Shown: positions 5,536 through 12,221 of the stretch, piece after piece | Numbering within the stretch: the stretch's first letter is position 1 | How the letters are laid out: every line of letters begins with the position of its first letter | DNA from: Actinomycetota bacterium | GTDB taxonomy: Bacteria > Actinomycetota > Actinomycetes > S36-B12 > UBA5976 | Direction of reading: 5' to 3' | Length of the DNA: 15,378 nucleotides | NCBI GenBank assembly: GCA_026392535.1 | Contig: JAPLBX010000043.1 | Location: forward strand, 1 to 15,378 | Notes under the pieces: model-generated | The model's database searches: none | Seen by the model: the letters and a program-made list of their open reading frames with translations, nothing else | What the model was told of the DNA's origin: nothing | Translations under genes and position numbers: made by a program

Positions 5536-7800
5536 TTAGAGTTTCGTAACCGGGCTATAACGAAGTAGTAATCTCTTTTGACCAATGTTGCCGCCAAAAT
5601 CTATTGTTACCTGTGCATTGTTTCCAGTGCCTGCAATTTCAGTTACTTTGCCCATACCAAACTTGTCGTGGATGACGCGATCGCCTTTAACTAAATCAAA
5701 TTCTTGTAATGATGCGGCCTTATTGAGCTTTGATAGCAGTCCTTCTGATGCTGGATTTGCTCCGAAACCTTTATCGGCAATGGATGTATTGAAAAGGTTT
5801 TCCCCTCTAGCCCCGCGAACCCATGAAAGGAGTTCTTCTGGAATTTCTTCCAAGAACCGAGAAACATTTCCTGGCATAAAGTTTCCCCACAGCATCCGTT
5901 GCATTGCTCGGGTTAGATAAAGGGCTTCGCGAGCGCGGGTTATGCCAACGTAGGCAAGTCGACGTTCTTCTTCTAATTCAGCTGGGTTTTCAAATGCTCG
6001 ACTGTGTGGAAAGACGCCCTCTTCAAGCCCAGTTACAAATACAACTGGATATTCCAGACCTTTGGCAGTGTGCAAAGTCATTAAGGTGACAAATCCTTCG
6101 TCATAATCTGGAATCGCATCAGCATCTGCAACTAGCGATACCCGCTCAAGAAAATCAAGCAAAGTTCCGGTTTCGTCGTTTTCAGCTGCATTAATCTCAA
6201 ATTCGCGAGCCACAGATTCAAGCTGATTTAAGTTTTCAAGTCGGCTTTCATCTTGCGGATCTGTGCTTTTTGCAAGTTCAAGTAAATATCCTGATTGTTC
6301 AAGCACTGCATTCAAAATTACCGATGGGTCGGTATCAGCTTCAACTAGAACCATGAGATTTTGCATCATTTCAGCAAACTGCTTAATTGCAGTGACTGCT
6401 CGATTTTGTAAACCAGAAACAGCCTCCACCATCACCATTGCATCAAACAGACTCAAACCATTAATAGCTGCGTAGTGCTGCAAAAGTTCTTCAGCCTTGT
6501 CGCCGATTCCACGCCGAGGCACATTTACGATTCGAAGAAGTGAAATTTCATCATTCGGATTAATCAACACTCGCAAATATGCAAGTGCATCCTTAATTTC
6601 AGCCCGTTCGTAAAATCTTGTGCCACCAATAATTTTGTATGGGATTCCAGCACGGATTAAAACTTCTTCCAAAGAACGAGACTGGCTATTCATCCGGTAG
6701 AAAATAGCAACGTCACTCAGCTTGTATTTACCAACTTTTTGAAGTCTTTCAATTTCGCCTGCAATGTAGGCCGCTTCGTCGTGGTCGTTATCTCCCACGT
6801 AGATCCGAATAGGTTCGCCATCGCCTGAATCGGTCCATAGTTTCTTTTCGCGGCGAGACTTATTCTTGGAAATCACAGCATTGGCTGCGGAAAGAATGGT
6901 TTGGGTCGAGCGATAGTTTTGTTCGAGCAAAATGGTGGTGGCGTTTGGAAAATCACGCTCAAATTCGTCGATGTTGCGAATTGTGGCACCACGAAATGCG
7001 TAAATGCTTTGGTCAGCATCGCCTACCACACAAAGTTCGGCCATATCTCCAGTGCCAACTCCACATAGTTCCCGAATCAATTCGTATTGCGCCATATTGG
7101 TGTCTTGATATTCATCGACCATGATGTGGCGAAAGCGACTTCGGTAGCGGGCAGATACTTCTGGGAATCGCTTTAACAAAACCACCATGTTGCCGATTAA
7201 ATCGTCGAAGTCCATGGCATTCGCCGCCACTAATCTCTTTTGATAAGCCGCATAGATTTCCGCTTGAGTTCGTTCAGCGTAGTTAGTGGTTCTTTCAGCA
7301 AATTCTTGTGGAGTCAACAATTCATTCTTAGCCCCACTGATTGCGGTCAAAACAGTGCGCGGTTTGTGAATCTTCGCATCCAAATCCAAATCTGCAATCA
7401 CTCGCTTTAATAGTGAAAGTGAATCATCAGTGTCGTAGATAGTGAAAGAAGTTGTGTAACCAAGTAGTTCGGCATCTTTACGCAAAAATCTCGCGCAAGC
7501 ACTGTGAAAAGTTGAAACCACCATACTGCGGGCAATTGGTCCAACTAGATGTTCAACTCGTTCACGCATCTCGGCCGCGGCTTTGTTGGTAAACGTAATT
7601 GCCAAAATTTCATTGGCGTAGCATTTCTTCGCCGCAAGTAGATAAGCGATACGTCTAGTTAATACTCGAGTTTTTCCCGAACCTGCCCCAGCCACAATCA
7701 AAAGTGGGGTGCCTAAATGAATTACCGCTTCACGCTGAGCTGGATTTAAATCTGTAATTTCAAGCCCACTTGGGCTCGCTCCGTCAGATTTTGCGTTCAT
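5536..7800 (-). CDS. pcrA: ATP-dependent DNA helicase, UvrD/PcrA type
   Basis: A superfamily 1A 3'-5' DNA helicase for repair and for removal of proteins from DNA. With the ATG at 7800 it has 754 residues. Motifs in order: Q motif LNPAQREAV (18-26), Walker A AGAGSGKT (37-44), ITFTNKAAAEMRERV (motif Ia), Walker B/DExx HIMVDEYQDTN (225-235), motif III DADQSIYAFRGA (261-272), EQNYRST (motif IV), VTLMTLHTAKGLEYPVVFV (motif V), and RLAYVGITRARE (motif VI). The last ~55 residues (GDRVIHDKFGMGKVTEIAG...) form the Tudor-like domain by which PcrA contacts RNA polymerase. The frame stays open to GTG 7842. ATG 7800 is preferred because TAGACT lies 7 nt upstream, the GTG has no correctly placed -10, and the 14 extra residues are not helicase-like. 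The gene abuts fumarase tail to tail and diverges from the PIG-L gene. Confidence 0.96.
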   Translation of the reverse strand: MNAKSDGASPSGLEITDLNPAQREAVIHLGTPLLIVAGAGSGKTRVLTRRIAYLLAAKKCYANEILAITFTNKAAAEMRERVEHLVGPIARSMVVSTFHSACARFLRKDAELLGYTTSFTIYDTDDSLSLLKRVIADLDLDAKIHKPRTVLTAISGAKNELLTPQEFAERTTNYAERTQAEIYAAYQKRLVAANAMDFDDLIGNMVVLLKRFPEVSARYRSRFRHIMVDEYQDTNMAQYELIRELCGVGTGDMAELCVVGDADQSIYAFRGATIRNIDEFERDFPNATTILLEQNYRSTQTILSAANAVISKNKSRREKKLWTDSGDGEPIRIYVGDNDHDEAAYIAGEIERLQKVGKYKLSDVAIFYRMNSQSRSLEEVLIRAGIPYKIIGGTRFYERAEIKDALAYLRVLINPNDEISLLRIVNVPRRGIGDKAEELLQHYAAINGLSLFDAMVMVEAVSGLQNRAVTAIKQFAEMMQNLMVLVEADTDPSVILNAVLEQSGYLLELAKSTDPQDESRLENLNQLESVAREFEINAAENDETGTLLDFLERVSLVADADAIPDYDEGFVTLMTLHTAKGLEYPVVFVTGLEEGVFPHSRAFENPAELEEERRLAYVGITRAREALYLTRAMQRMLWGNFMPGNVSRFLEEIPEELLSWVRGARGENLFNTSIADKGFGANPASEGLLSKLNKAASLQEFDLVKGDRVIHDKFGMGKVTEIAGTGNNAQVTIDFGGNIGQKRLLLRYSPVTKL

Positions 7801-7807
7801 TGGCGGG

Positions 7808-7813
7808 AGTCTA
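7808..7813 (-). promoter_or_regulatory. Putative -10 hexamer TAGACT, leaderless start of pcrA
   Basis: On the minus strand TAGACT is followed by CCCGCCA (7 nt) and ATG at 7800. This decides between ATG 7800 and the longer frame from GTG 7842, for which no TANNNT hexamer sits 6-7 nt upstream. Confidence 0.5.
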
Positions 7814-7845
7814 GAAGTGCGTGATGACCCATAGGCGCTCACGCT

Positions 7846-7851
7846 TACGAT
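7846..7851 (+). promoter_or_regulatory. Putative -10 hexamer TACGAT, leaderless start of the PIG-L gene
   Basis: TACGAT is followed by TACCCC (6 nt) and the ATG at 7858, the same hexamer and spacing as at ispH. A partial -35 (ATGACC at 7824-7829, 4 of 6 bases matching TTGACA) lies 16 bases before it. No Shine-Dalgarno sequence is present. Confidence 0.6.
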
Positions 7852-7857
7852 TACCCC

Positions 7858-8580
7858 ATGGCTTACACCCCAATTGAAGACTCAGAAATTGAGCGCATCC
7901 TCGTAGTTAATGCCCATCCAGACGATGCAGATTTCGGCGCTGGAGCGACAGTCGCATACTGGTCTTCTCTAGGAATTGAAGTTCACTACCTACTTCTGAC
8001 CAATGGCGATCAAGGTGGCTTCGACGACACCCCACGCGACCAAATGGGTCCACTACGTCAAAGTGAACAGCGCGCAGCTGGTGGCATTTTGGGTGTTAAG
8101 AGCTTTACGTTTTTAAACCACCGAGATGGTCATTTAATGCCATCGATCGAAAAGCGTGGAGAAGTTGTTAAAGCAATTCGCGAGATTCGTCCACAACGCA
8201 TGGTGATTCAATCCCCTGAAAGAAATTGGGATCGAATCCAAGCCTCACATCCAGATCATTTGGCCGCTGGCGAAATTGCGATGCAGGCTGTTTATCCAGA
8301 TGCTCGTAATGAATTTGCTTTCCCTGAATTGCTAAAAGCGGGACTTGAGCCCTGGACGGTTGATGAAGTTTGGTTGATGGCTCATCCGGTTCGCACTCAC
8401 TACATCGAGACCACAAATTTCATTGACAAAAAGATTGCTGCCTTAAAAGCACACACATCGCAAACTAGTCAGATGAACCTTGATGAAGTAATTCGAGGTT
8501 GGGGCGAAATGATTGGACAAGAAGCTGGTTTAGCTGCTGGAAAGACAGCTGAAGGCTTCTTTGTTGCAGCTACTCGCTAA
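7858..8580 (+). CDS. PIG-L/LmbE family zinc-dependent deacetylase
   Basis: A 240-residue protein of the PIG-L (LmbE-like) fold. These Zn-dependent N-deacetylases act mostly on GlcNAc-type substrates and include MshB of mycothiol synthesis and BshB of bacillithiol synthesis. The first motif NAHPDDADFGAG gives His20 and Asp23 as metal ligands and Asp22 as the likely general base. The second, SHPDHLAAGE, gives His134 as third ligand and His131 nearby. Other conserved parts are LLLTNGDQGG (46-54) and RQSEQRAAGGILGV (67-80). No signal peptide is present, so it is cytosolic. At 240 residues it is shorter than typical MshB (~300) and nothing here links it to mycothiol, so the substrate is unknown. 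Its start is leaderless-like (ATG 6 nt after TACGAT). It is divergent from pcrA, and its TAA shares three bases with the stop of the convergent membrane gene. Confidence 0.9.
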   Translation: MAYTPIEDSEIERILVVNAHPDDADFGAGATVAYWSSLGIEVHYLLLTNGDQGGFDDTPRDQMGPLRQSEQRAAGGILGVKSFTFLNHRDGHLMPSIEKRGEVVKAIREIRPQRMVIQSPERNWDRIQASHPDHLAAGEIAMQAVYPDARNEFAFPELLKAGLEPWTVDEVWLMAHPVRTHYIETTNFIDKKIAALKAHTSQTSQMNLDEVIRGWGEMIGQEAGLAAGKTAEGFFVAATR

Positions 8581-8930
8581 ACCAAAACTGCAATAGCAAT
8601 ATTGGTGATGGTCAAAATCCCAATTGCGAAGAAAGTACCCTTTTCAATCGAATCTTTCTTTCGACCTTGCATGACCAAAATCAATATAACTGCAATAATC
8701 AAGAATTTTATGCCGAATTTTGCATGTGGAAATACTTCATTCTTGTCAGCAGCTTCTTGCATCGCAAAGTAAATCAACACCACGCCAGTTACCATCATGG
8801 TCCAAGCGCCATCAATCATTGCACGAGTTATGCGAACAATCAGTTCGGTCATTTGGGTGATGAACCCGCCAAGTAATGATCCAAGTCCAATAAAGTGCAA
8901 AATTAAAACTAGTCCTGAAATTAAATCCAT
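8577..8930 (-). CDS. Small four-helix membrane protein of unknown function
   Basis: A 117-residue, strongly hydrophobic protein I cannot assign to a named family. Four membrane segments are visible, at about residues 4-24 (LISGLVLILHFIGLGSLLGG), 42-57, 72-88 and 99-117. A charged loop (QEAADKNEVFPHAKF, ~58-72) follows the second helix and a basic one (GRKKDSIEKG, ~89-98) the third. The 'LHFIGLGSLLGG' start (His in helix 1, small-residue packing) recalls several small integral membrane families of the DUF2269 kind, but that is only a resemblance. The ATG at 8930 has TAAGGT 7 nt upstream and no ribosome site. The gene lies downstream of guaA in the same direction (36 bases apart), with its own proposed promoter and a small hairpin between them. 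It overlaps the PIG-L stop codon by 4 bases tail to tail. Confidence 0.8.
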   Translation of the reverse strand: MDLISGLVLILHFIGLGSLLGGFITQMTELIVRITRAMIDGAWTMMVTGVVLIYFAMQEAADKNEVFPHAKFGIKFLIIAVILILVMQGRKKDSIEKGTFFAIGILTITNIAIAVLV

Positions 8931-8937
8931 AAGAAAG

Positions 8938-8943
8938 ACCTTA
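8938..8943 (-). promoter_or_regulatory. Putative -10 hexamer TAAGGT, leaderless start of the small membrane protein
   Basis: On the minus strand TAAGGT is followed by CTTTCTT (7 nt) and ATG at 8930. It lies just past a short inverted repeat after the guaA stop, consistent with a separate transcript start for this gene. Confidence 0.5.
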
Positions 8944-8946
8944 ACA

Positions 8947-8965
8947 CCGCCAAGGTTCTAGGCGG
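8947..8965 (-). terminator. Possible weak hairpin terminator after guaA
   Basis: On the minus strand CCGCC, a 9-nt loop and GGCGG form a short GC stem starting 2 nt after the guaA stop. No clean U-tract follows (UGUUAAGGUCUUUCUU), so it is not a canonical intrinsic terminator. It sits between guaA and the proposed promoter of the next gene, where a terminator would be expected. Confidence 0.3.
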
Positions 8966-8966
8966 G

Positions 8967-10532
8967 TTATTCCCACTCAATTGTGCCCGGCGGCTTGGAT
9001 GTTATGTCCAAAACCACACGATTTACTTCGCGGACCTCGTTAGTAATCCGATTTGAAATCTTTGCAAGCAGCTCATAGTCCAAGCGGGACCAATCTGCAG
9101 TCATGGCATCTTCACTGCTCACTGGACGTAAAACAATCGGATGTCCGTATGTACGGCCATCTCCTTGAACGCCGACCGAACGCACATCAGCCAAAAGGAC
9201 AACTGGGAACTGCCAAATCTGGCCATCCACACCTGCCGCAGCTGTTTCTTCTCGAACTATCGCATCTGCAGCTCTCAAAATTGAAAGTCGTTCTTCGTCA
9301 ATTGCGCCAACAATGCGAATTCCAAGTCCAGGTCCTGGGAATGGATGGCGCATCACCATTGCGGTTGGTAATCCAAGATCTGCGCCTACGGCCCGAACTT
9401 CATCTTTGAATAGTTCGCGAAGTGGTTCAACTAAATCGAATTGCAAATCTTCTGGCAGGCCACCAACGTTGTGGTGTGACTTGATTACAGCTGCGCCACT
9501 TCCGCCACCAGACTCAACAACATCTGGATACAAGGTTCCTTGCACTAGGAATTTAATCGGCGAATCACCTTTTGATTCCGCAACAAGTGCTCGCTCTGCT
9601 TCTTCGAATACCCGGATAAACAGACGGCCGATAGTTTTCCGCTTTGTTTCTGGATCGCTTATGCCGGCAAGCTCACTTAAGAACTTCTCTTTGGCATCCA
9701 CAACTACTAATCGAATTCCCGTTGCTGCTACGTAATCATGTTCAACTTGTTCGCGTTCACCTTCGCGAAGCAAACCATGGTCGACGAAAACACAAGTTAA
9801 TTGGTCGCCCACAGCCTTGTGAACTAGTGCCGCGGCAACTGCGCTATCCACCCCGCCAGAAAGACCACAAATGACTTTGTTTTCGCCAATCTGTGCCTTG
9901 ATTCGAGTTACTTGGTCTTCAACCACATTTTCGGTGGTCCAAGTTCGATTGCACTTAGCGATATTCCAAAGGAAATTCTCTAAGACTCTTTGACCAGATT
10001 CAGAATGCATAACTTCTGGATGGAATTGCACACCAGCTAATTTGCGATCCAGATTCTCAAATGCAGCAACTGCAGCCCCGTCAGTTGATGCGGTAGTAAC
10101 AAAATCTTCTGGTGCTTTAGAAACGGAGTCTCCATGGCTCATCCACACATTCAATTGAGAATTTAGATTCTTGAATAATTCGGAATGCGGATGCGAAACT
10201 TTTAACGGAGTTCTGCCAAATTCGGACAAACCAGTTTTGGCAACTGCCCCACCAAGTGATGCGGCCATAACTTGAAAGCCATAGCAAATGCCAAAGGTTG
10301 GAATATCCAATTTAAAAAAGTCGGGATCAATTTGTGGAGCACCATCTGCATAAACACTTGCCGGGCCACCAGAAAGAATTACTGCCTTTGGATTGCGGGC
10401 TTTTATCTCAGCGGCGGTGATGGTGTGCGGAACTATTTCGCTATAAACCTGAGCTTCGCGCACTCTGCGAGCAATTAGTTGCGCGTATTGCGCACCAAAA
10501 TCAACTACGAGTACCAAATCGTGTTCAGACAC
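8967..10532 (-). CDS. guaA: GMP synthase (glutamine-hydrolysing)
   Basis: A 521-residue two-domain enzyme that makes GMP from XMP, ATP and glutamine, the last step of guanine nucleotide synthesis. The N-terminal class I glutamine amidotransferase domain (about 6-195) has the nucleophile Cys83 in GICYGFQ, the GGPASV oxyanion-side motif (55-60), and the His171/Glu173 pair in VQFHPEV. The ATP pyrophosphatase domain has the P-loop SGGVDS at 225-230. The C-terminal dimerisation domain shows HPFPGPGLGIRI and ends in the typical PPGTIEWE. The GTG start at 10532 has a strong but close Shine-Dalgarno (GGAGGG, 3 nt spacer). A TAGAAT hexamer 24 nt upstream implies a short leader, unlike most genes here. 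It is the last of a same-strand run with guaB, guaB3, the ALDH and the GMC gene. Confidence 0.98.
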   Translation of the reverse strand: MSEHDLVLVVDFGAQYAQLIARRVREAQVYSEIVPHTITAAEIKARNPKAVILSGGPASVYADGAPQIDPDFFKLDIPTFGICYGFQVMAASLGGAVAKTGLSEFGRTPLKVSHPHSELFKNLNSQLNVWMSHGDSVSKAPEDFVTTASTDGAAVAAFENLDRKLAGVQFHPEVMHSESGQRVLENFLWNIAKCNRTWTTENVVEDQVTRIKAQIGENKVICGLSGGVDSAVAAALVHKAVGDQLTCVFVDHGLLREGEREQVEHDYVAATGIRLVVVDAKEKFLSELAGISDPETKRKTIGRLFIRVFEEAERALVAESKGDSPIKFLVQGTLYPDVVESGGGSGAAVIKSHHNVGGLPEDLQFDLVEPLRELFKDEVRAVGADLGLPTAMVMRHPFPGPGLGIRIVGAIDEERLSILRAADAIVREETAAAGVDGQIWQFPVVLLADVRSVGVQGDGRTYGHPIVLRPVSSEDAMTADWSRLDYELLAKISNRITNEVREVNRVVLDITSKPPGTIEWE

Positions 10533-10535
10533 AAA

Positions 10536-10541
10536 CCCTCC
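10536..10541 (-). promoter_or_regulatory. Shine-Dalgarno GGAGGG of guaA
   Basis: On the minus strand GGAGGG is followed by TTT and the GTG start. It is the best anti-SD match in the window; the spacer is short. It supports GTG 10532 as the start and shows guaA is translated from a leadered message. Confidence 0.65.
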
Positions 10542-10556
10542 AGCGCGAATTGGCGA

Positions 10557-10562
10557 ATTCTA
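10557..10562 (-). promoter_or_regulatory. Putative -10 hexamer TAGAAT for guaA, overlapping the upstream stop codon
   Basis: TAGAAT closely matches TATAAT and its first three bases are the TAG stop of the GMC oxidoreductase gene. Initiation 6-7 nt downstream would leave a leader of about 17 nt containing the GGAGGG site. guaA could therefore be expressed apart from the upstream genes. Confidence 0.45.
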
Positions 10563-12221
10563 CTTACCGTAGTTGAGCGCGGCCGGAGCGTGTGAAGGTA
10601 CTGCTGGATTGTGTGGGAAAACAGGTGAAACTGCTTTATACGGTTTGGTTTGTGCGGGGCGTAAATCTTCTTCGCCATTGTTCGGCCACATACTCATTGC
10701 CCGTTCTGCCTGAGCCGTGATGGTTAAAGATGGGTTGACGCCGAGATTTGCTGTGATGGTCGAACCATCAACAATATGCAAGGTTGGGTAATTCCAGACT
10801 CGTTGATAGGCGTCAATTACACCCGTTTCATCCGACTGTCCAACTACACATCCACCAACAAAGTGAGCTGTGAAAGGCGCACCGATTAAATCTCCGTAAT
10901 GCCCCGCTGGGATTCCACCTTGCATCTGCGCAATTTGTTTTACAGTTTGATTTGCAAGCGGAATATATGTTGCATTGGGTCTCGCCGAATCCTGTTGCGA
11001 TGTTAGGCCTTTACCTTTGCGCAAAACTCGGACTGAAGAATCAACATTTTGCATAACCAGCGCAATCACGGTTCGCTGACTCCACTTTCGGACATTTAAA
11101 ATCTTTAAAAGTGTTACTGGGCTTTTGATTGCAAGTTTTAGCCATTGTCTGCGCCGACTACTAGCAAAATGTCCATCGGTCATTAAAGTCTGGAGTAAAC
11201 CCATTGAGTTTGAACCTTTGCCATAGCGAACTGGTTCAACATGGGTCTGATCATCCGGATGAAATGACGAAGTGATTGCAACTCCCTTGCTGTAGTCAAC
11301 ATCCACATTAGGCATGATTGCACCGACCAGTGATTCGCTGTTTGTTCGAGACAGATACCCAAGTCGTCTTGATAATTTCGGCAAATTTGCTTCTTGCATT
11401 TCCAAAAGTAATTTTTGAGTGTTGTAAGTACCAGCAGCAATCACAACTTCTTTTGCACTAAATTCTTTGGTGCCAAAACCTGAACTTTTTCGGGCTTTGA
11501 TTAGCCACTTGCCATCAAATTTTCTAATTTCAGTAACGGTTAGTTCTGGAAAAATCTTTGCACCGATTCGTTCAGCCAAATACAAGTAATTTTTTAACAA
11601 AGTGTTTTTTGCGTTATGGCGACAACCCGTCATACATTCGCCACAGTTTGTGCATCCGCTTCGGACAGGTCCAGCGCCACCGAAGAACGGATCGGCAGAT
11701 TCCTTACCTTCGCCTTCACCAAAATGCACCCCAACTGGCGTTAAACGGAATGTGTGGCCGCGCCCTTGAGCTTCGGCGACTCGCTTTATTACTTCATCAC
11801 TTGGTGAGAAGTATTCATTGTCAACCACACCTAACATTTTTTGCGATAGTTCGTAGAAAGGAGCTAATTCAGCTTTCCAGTCTGTAATTGCTGCCCACTG
11901 TTTATCTTCGAAGTATGAGTTTGGCGGGACATAGAGAGTGTTGGCATAGACGAGAGAGCCACCACCCACACCTGCACCACAAAGAATCAGTACATCTTTT
12001 AAGAAATGAATTCTTTGAATGCCGTTTAAGCCAAGACGCGGGTAATACAGAAATTTGTTTAAGCGCCAAGAAGTTTTTGGGAAATCTTTGTCTTCAAATC
12101 TGCGCCCAGCTTCGATTACCGCAACCTTGTATCCCTTTTCGCTCAAGCGCAATGCGGCAACACTTCCTCCAAAGCCTGAGCCAATTACAACTACATCAAA
12201 TTCTTCAGCTGCGGTTTTCAT
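10560..12221 (-). CDS. GMC-family FAD oxidoreductase, ChoD-like
   Basis: A 553-residue flavoprotein. Residues 8-38 form the FAD-binding Rossmann motif (FDVVVIGSGFGGSVAALRLS ... VIEAG), followed by GAGVGGGSLVYANT (82-95). The C-terminal GMC signature region has His453 in TAHFVGGCVVG and Asn496 in VDGSTITANLGVNPSLT, the likely catalytic pair, then TAQAERAMSMWPNNGEED. The sequence resembles mycobacterial ChoD (Rv3409c), including the proline-rich tail and PAAL end; in M. tuberculosis choD also lies beside guaB3. ChoD is annotated as a cholesterol oxidase, but its true substrate is uncertain and I make no sterol claim. Cys190, 193, 196 and 200 form a CX2CX2CX3C ferredoxin-like motif. No Tat or Sec signal is visible. 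The ATG overlaps the stop of the aldehyde dehydrogenase gene by one base (TGATG), implying coupled translation and perhaps sequential alcohol-to-acid oxidation. Confidence 0.9.
   Translation of the reverse strand: MKTAAEEFDVVVIGSGFGGSVAALRLSEKGYKVAVIEAGRRFEDKDFPKTSWRLNKFLYYPRLGLNGIQRIHFLKDVLILCGAGVGGGSLVYANTLYVPPNSYFEDKQWAAITDWKAELAPFYELSQKMLGVVDNEYFSPSDEVIKRVAEAQGRGHTFRLTPVGVHFGEGEGKESADPFFGGAGPVRSGCTNCGECMTGCRHNAKNTLLKNYLYLAERIGAKIFPELTVTEIRKFDGKWLIKARKSSGFGTKEFSAKEVVIAAGTYNTQKLLLEMQEANLPKLSRRLGYLSRTNSESLVGAIMPNVDVDYSKGVAITSSFHPDDQTHVEPVRYGKGSNSMGLLQTLMTDGHFASSRRRQWLKLAIKSPVTLLKILNVRKWSQRTVIALVMQNVDSSVRVLRKGKGLTSQQDSARPNATYIPLANQTVKQIAQMQGGIPAGHYGDLIGAPFTAHFVGGCVVGQSDETGVIDAYQRVWNYPTLHIVDGSTITANLGVNPSLTITAQAERAMSMWPNNGEEDLRPAQTKPYKAVSPVFPHNPAVPSHAPAALNYGK

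Noticed and set aside
7801..7842. Longer pcrA start at GTG 7842
   Set aside because: No -10 at leaderless distance and no Shine-Dalgarno, whereas ATG 7800 has TAGACT 7 nt upstream; the extra residues would also overlap the pcrA promoter.
9313..9735. 140-codon open frame on the + strand inside guaA
   Set aside because: Antisense to a conserved enzyme in full length; composition looks like an out-of-frame shadow, with no promoter or ribosome site that stands out.
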